64,000 bases of DNA from Aulostomus chinensis (taxonomy: Eukaryota > Chordata > Actinopteri > Syngnathiformes > Aulostomidae). Every line of letters starts with the position of its first letter. The first letter of the stretch is position 1. The DNA is taken from NCBI GenBank assembly GCA_037954235.1, contig JBBMOA010000006.1, positions 29,130,041 through 29,194,040 on the forward strand, in the 5' to 3' direction. Below the pieces are notes generated by a model. That model saw only the letters and a program-made list of their open reading frames with translations. It searched no databases and was not told where the DNA came from. Shown here piece after piece: positions 59,247 to 64,000 of this stretch. Made by a program: the position numbers and the translations under genes.

Positions 59247-59256
59247 AGGAGAAGAA

Positions 59257-59287
<31 letters not shown>

Positions 59288-59302
59288 AGAGGAAGAAGAA
59301 GA
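59247..59302. repeat. (GAA)n purine tract
   Basis: About 18 GAA/GAG triplets, homopurine on the plus strand. Confidence 0.95.
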
Positions 59303-59387
59303 ACTTCCGCTTTTGATGGTTCCTTTATTGTGTCTACAACACAGGCAGCAGGGGAGTCTGCCACTCAAACACACATACGTGCGCCCA

Positions 59388-59400
59388 CACACACACACAC

Positions 59401-59456
<56 letters not shown>
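59388..59456. repeat. (CA)n microsatellite
   Basis: Nearly pure CA with one GCAC interruption, 86 bases beyond the GAA tract. Confidence 0.95.
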
Positions 59457-59459
<3 letters not shown>

Positions 59460-60867
59460 TACACCCAGTGAGGTGTTTGCTCTTGACACATCAACAAACT
59501 GAAGAGACAGAACATCACTGCACGCAGCAGCATGGCACAGTCAGTGGAGGAATTTCAGATGAAGACCAGGGGTTTGGTTGACAGCCTCTCAGATCCACTG
59601 ACGGCTGCTGGAGTTGCCACACTTCAAAGTTTCCTGACATTTGATGTGAAATACCAGATTGTCTCAAGCCTCTAAAACTTGTTTTTAAAGGTCATAGACG
59701 TTTGCAACCTGTGGCACTGCCTGTGCTCCAAATGTCACACGCACTATCATGAATGCAATCTTCTGCATTAATCACAATGCTTGAGGACACAGTGAGACAA
59801 CCACCAGCTCCAGAGGACTTCCCAGTGATCAGCAATTACAGTATTAACCCTGCCTCAGCAGACAAATGAGCTGACAGCAGCAGCAGCAACTGCTGCAGGA
59901 ATTTTGGACTTCGTCCTGGAAATGTAAATCATTTTGACATACAGAACAACAACAGAGCAATTATATCTAGTTAACTCTTGTACCTGTTTTGTGTGTGTGG
60001 ACATGAGCACATGTGTCCAGCCCCACCCTGGAGTCCTCGCAGCCTCCCGGCCCCCCGGGCTTGTTTTGAGTCAGTAAGCGGGAAGCCCTGATGCCACAGG
60101 GCTGTGTTTACTTTTCACTCAGCATATTAGATATGCCTTCATTCAACTCTTATGCTGGTATCAGCTGGGCGTGTGTGTGTGTGTGTGTGTGTGTGTGCCA
60201 TTTCCCATGCCATCCATCCCACCGCCACAATCTTTGATGGTTATCAGATGGAAATGATGCCAAACAGTCATGTCGACATATCATATTTATATTGGTGTCT
60301 GGCACAGATACGGATCCAAGGGTGTCACTGCAGATTTACCTCTTTCACTATACCATGTAGTCACATGGCAAACAATAGAGACGACACTGGTTGCTGTGTT
60401 AACTGACTCAGTTGAGGCGATGATCTCATCTGGCGACCTCACAAAATCACACCCTCAGAGTTTGCAGTTGTGCCGAAGCAGATAAAATATAATGCAGGAT
60501 GCAGGACATGCAGGAGTTGAGGTCACAGGGTTGAAGTTGAAGGCAGGTTAGCAGGGTTAAGTCCAAACTGAGGGCAGCGGCACCAGGCATGATGGGTAAG
60601 TATGCGATGCGGTCAGGGGATGAGATGGGTCGAGGGGCAAACAGAGGGTGTTCTGGGAGGTTTTTCTCTATAATGACAGGGTGCTGGGCAGCTGGATCCT
60701 GTTTTCCAGAGGGATCGGGAGCGTAGCAGGGCATGGACAGCTCCGTCTGTGGGCCCTGTGTTCATTAGCGGAGCAGCACTGCAGCACTGGGGGTGATTCA
60801 CAAGCATATCAAGTTAAAAAGAAATGCCTGGCCACAGAGGGATTTTCCTGCTGGGCCAGAGATTGTG

Positions 60868-60889
60868 AGTGTGTGTGTGTGTGTGAGTG

Positions 60890-60938
<49 letters not shown>
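60868..60938. repeat. (GT)n microsatellite
   Basis: GT with two interruptions. Confidence 0.95.
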
Positions 60939-60939
<1 letters not shown>

Positions 60940-62686
60940 GGGGGAGTGGAACAGCGGATCAAGGGGATGAAATTAGTAAACTTCAATAGAAAAACTTCCC
61001 CCTCATTTGAGGAGACGCTTCGAAGTCATCCTCAATTAGAGCTTCCCAAACATTCACCGTGTTCTTGCCCGTTCTCAAACACGTGCTGAGAAGCTGTTGG
61101 GTTTCACCCTGGATTCATTGATCTGTCTGGGATTTTGTGTTTTGCTCATCCTGTGATTATTTGGAGATCTGGGTCCTGTGCTTGTGTATATTTGTCTGTG
61201 TTTTTCCCTTGGCGCTGCATCGCGTTGCCGCCGGTCCAGGCATGGTGCCAGTCGATCAGGTTTCACTCTGCTTGTGTTTGCTTCCCTGCCTGGCTTGGCA
61301 GAAACCAATAAACACCACACTCCCACCCTTATTCCTCCTTCTCTGTCTCCTTAAAGGAGGGCCATTCTTGCTCTGGCAAAGCCCATTCCATTTTTTCCCA
61401 CTTATTTTTTATTGCCCTGATTTTTCTCATCTTTGTTTGAATTCTTTGCATTCTTCAGTCTGCAATGCAACAACTGAACCCGACTCGCAGGCTACAACAC
61501 CAGGCAGGGTAAGATGGAGCTTTAGCATTTATCAGCGTAACCGGATCTATTTTTCTGTGATGCCACTAAGCCTCAGCAGCCATTTATCTTCGGTGAGACC
61601 ACAAGGTGCCTGTTGGGGTGGTCGCCGGGTGTTTTGAGCCCAGGCTGCCTTCCTCTGAATGTTTGAATCTGGACATATCTGGATCGAATTGGTGCCCTGC
61701 TCCGTCTCTCACCCTCTTTTGTTTCATGTGGTTTGTAACTGCAGCGAGGCACATGTGGCTTATATTGTTCTGCTCACACACTGACCTCCATCAAACTTAC
61801 TATCAGAACCCAAATTGCTTTAATCGCCAAGTGAAACAAATAGAGAGGAATTTGTCTTTGTAGCATTTGACGCCATTGCAACATTTACGCTTATAACACG
61901 GACACATGGAGATCATTTAGAAACACAAATATATAAAGATCCATTTTGTCTTTAAAAATCAGTGACGTCTGAGCGCTGTCTTGCTAGAATAGAAGATGGT
62001 GTATGATGTGTGGAATAAAGTCAAACTGAGTCAATATCCCTGACTGGTTGAAGTATGTCTCCATCCTGCACTCATGCATCAGTGAACGTTTGCTTCTGGG
62101 TTTGCTGAGCCTGACCTCATGACCTCGTAACTCTGCTACACAGAACTTTAACGGATGCCAACAGTCAGTTAGCATCGTTTCATGGTGGACATGTGACAGT
62201 ACACGGTTCTACCAAGTGCAGTAGATGTTCCTTCACATTTGAATATTCATTATTCACCATTTACAGCTTTTCGAAATTATATTGCTGGAAAATAATTTAT
62301 AATGTGTCAACACAGTTACGGTCTGGTTAGATGTAGGAAAACAACAACAACCAAAAAAACCACAACGCCCAAAAAATAAGAAACAAGAACTTTTGGCACC
62401 AACCGCCCCAACCTGGACCCCGATGAAGTTTTTTAAATGTTTTATAGCAGATTGTGTTCCAGTAGAAGTGGAGGAAGGTCAGAGCATCATGCCTACAGGT
62501 GGAGGATGAACTGTACTGTGTTTAAGGCTGAGTTCATGTGTTATGTGACATAACTGTGAAACAGAATATCATCATAGCTTCACCCTGTCAGTGTGGAGAG
62601 CAGCCATTCTGAATTGTGACTTTGTAGTTTATCAACTATCGCCATGTTTGAAGAGCAAGTCTGTGAATTGGGAACTTGGAAATTCC
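60940..62686. other. Intergenic, no gene recognised
   Basis: A stretch at about 61084-61320 ending ACCAATAAACACCAC has an AATAAA near its end and could be an LTR relic, but no partner copy or TG...CA ends were established. Confidence 0.4.
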
Positions 62687-63020
62687 ATCCATCTTCCCCC
62701 TCTTCTCCTGTAGAGGGTGGTGGGGGTGGAGCCTATCCCAGCAGCCTTCCCCCTGGACAGGTCACCAGTCCATGGCAGGGCCAACACATACAGACAGACA
62801 ACCAATGGCTCTCCCAGCCACGCCTACGGTCAATTTAGAGTCTGGATTAACCTGGTCCCTCTTGATGTCTTTGGACTGTGGAGGAAGCTGGAGTACCAGA
62901 GAGAACCCAGCAGGAACAGGGAGAACATGGAGACTCACCCAGAAAGACCCCGTGCTGCAGCCGGGGCTCCACCCACAACCTTCTTGCTGGGGGCCACAGT
63001 GAGGACCACTGCTCCACTGT
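62687..63020 (-). repeat. SINE-like element, copy C
   Basis: Same subfamily as copies A and B, with TCCATCCATC tail units on the plus strand at its start and CACTGCTCCACTGTGC at its end. No clear target duplication. Overlapping ORFs here match those at 34.6 and 40.3 kb and are not genes. Confidence 0.85.
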
Positions 63021-63623
63021 GCAATGTCAGCATGCTGCTAGCTTCTGCTTCCCTAATGGGACACAACATTATGATGCCCCCCCACCCCAAACGTTGTAAA
63101 GGGATTTCAAACAGTGCAACACTATGTAGGCTTGTTTCCTAGCAACAGCAGCTCAGCAATACCCATCAACTGCTGCCATGGAACCATAGTTCTAAACCTT
63201 CTGAAATAAAAAGCCCAAAAAATACATCAGCTTAAGTTTGCCCAGTAGCTGCGGTATCACTGTAGTTAATAATCGCTTTGAGTACAAAAACTGAGAATGG
63301 CGAATGACAGAGGCGACGTTTATCTGCTGGGTTCCATCGTTCCTCCCTCAAAGACATCGTCTGATGTCCTCGGTGTCATAAGGCTGGAGCCTCAGTTTGT
63401 CCTGTGAAAGCTACATGTTCTTGTATCCCTGAAGCTGCTAGTTGAGTTGTATTTCTTCCTCTACGAGGTTTTATCTTCCTCTTCATCTCTTCTGACAATA
63501 CGCCTCCATACCTGTATGATGGCGTACTTGCCCAAGACGTCGGTGTTTTGAGAACACACTGTGAAGCGTGTACATGTGCTGTGGGTTGACATTTGGTGTA
63601 CAAAAGAAAATACAAACTGACTA

Positions 63624-63677
<54 letters not shown>
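63624..63677. repeat. (CA)n microsatellite
   Basis: About 27 pure units. Confidence 0.95.
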
Positions 63678-63678
<1 letters not shown>

Positions 63679-64000
63679 GTGCATATACAGTATGCATTTC
63701 ATCTAAAAAAGAATGGGACCTACCAGTCAGACCAGTTACGAGGTCCAGTACAAAGAGCCTGTCATGTGAAACAGCACACACAGCATAGACAGTCTGGTAC
63801 AGTTGCTTTATTTGACAGCATGCAAACTATGTTTACCTTACTCCCACGCAGTTATGCCTGGCATTTGCACAAGCATTATGCTGACTTTCCACATCCAACA
63901 AACCACAGGGCAAAAAACACAAACGTGTCGAGTAATTCACTAATGGCTCTTTGATGTCATTGCGTGTCAGAGTGGACACGCAATACTGTCAGCTGTTGTC

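Noticed and set aside
61084..61320. Possible LTR relic ending in AATAAA
   Set aside because: No TG...CA termini, target duplication, second LTR or internal coding region could be found.
1..64000. CRISPR arrays, operons, prophage, rRNA or canonical tRNA genes
   Set aside because: None seen. The sequence is vertebrate nuclear DNA; the only tRNA-like segments are the degenerate heads of SINE-like repeats.

Overview
The window is vertebrate, almost certainly teleost, genomic DNA. Three things point there: a multi-exon T-box gene with GT-AG introns whose protein reads as fish Tbx1, a very high density of (CA)n/(GT)n microsatellites with long G/C homopolymers, and dispersed tRNA-derived SINE-like repeats of a type common in teleosts. 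A percomorph-like fish is my inference; the species cannot be read from the sequence.

The only protein-coding gene I can support is tbx1, on the minus strand between about 3.8 and 11.8 kb. Eight coding exons could be placed to the base, and the reading frame closes through every junction. There are two N-terminal forms. One starts in exon 1 (11140, or 11290 if a 50-residue in-frame extension is used) and splices to 9909. The other starts at 9970 and reads straight through that same splice acceptor into the shared exon. The forms are 454 (or 504) and 463 residues. The C-terminus ends in Y-D-Y-G-P-R, like the long mammalian isoform C. A CpG-rich promoter covers about 11.1-11.76 kb, and the 3' UTR runs down to candidate poly(A) signals at 3.77-3.81 kb.

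To the left of tbx1 (1-3.76 kb) no gene is visible. To its right about 52 kb (11.8-64 kb) contains no recognisable exon. This upstream flank holds a 0.4 kb GATA/GACA satellite-like block, dozens of CA repeats, poly-G/C runs, four copies of one SINE-like family (two with target-site duplications), an inverted-repeat pair at 31.9/32.7 kb, a possible Tc1/mariner end, and several islands of complex non-repetitive sequence with forkhead, homeodomain and octamer-like motifs. Those islands are the natural candidates for tbx1 enhancers, but conservation cannot be tested from this window alone.

The points most worth a second look are the eh1-like repression motif encoded by the 5' extension of exon 1, the splice acceptor that doubles as coding sequence for the alternative N-terminus, the simple-sequence tracts abutting two tbx1 donors, and the weak donor at the exon where mammalian TBX1 isoforms diverge.
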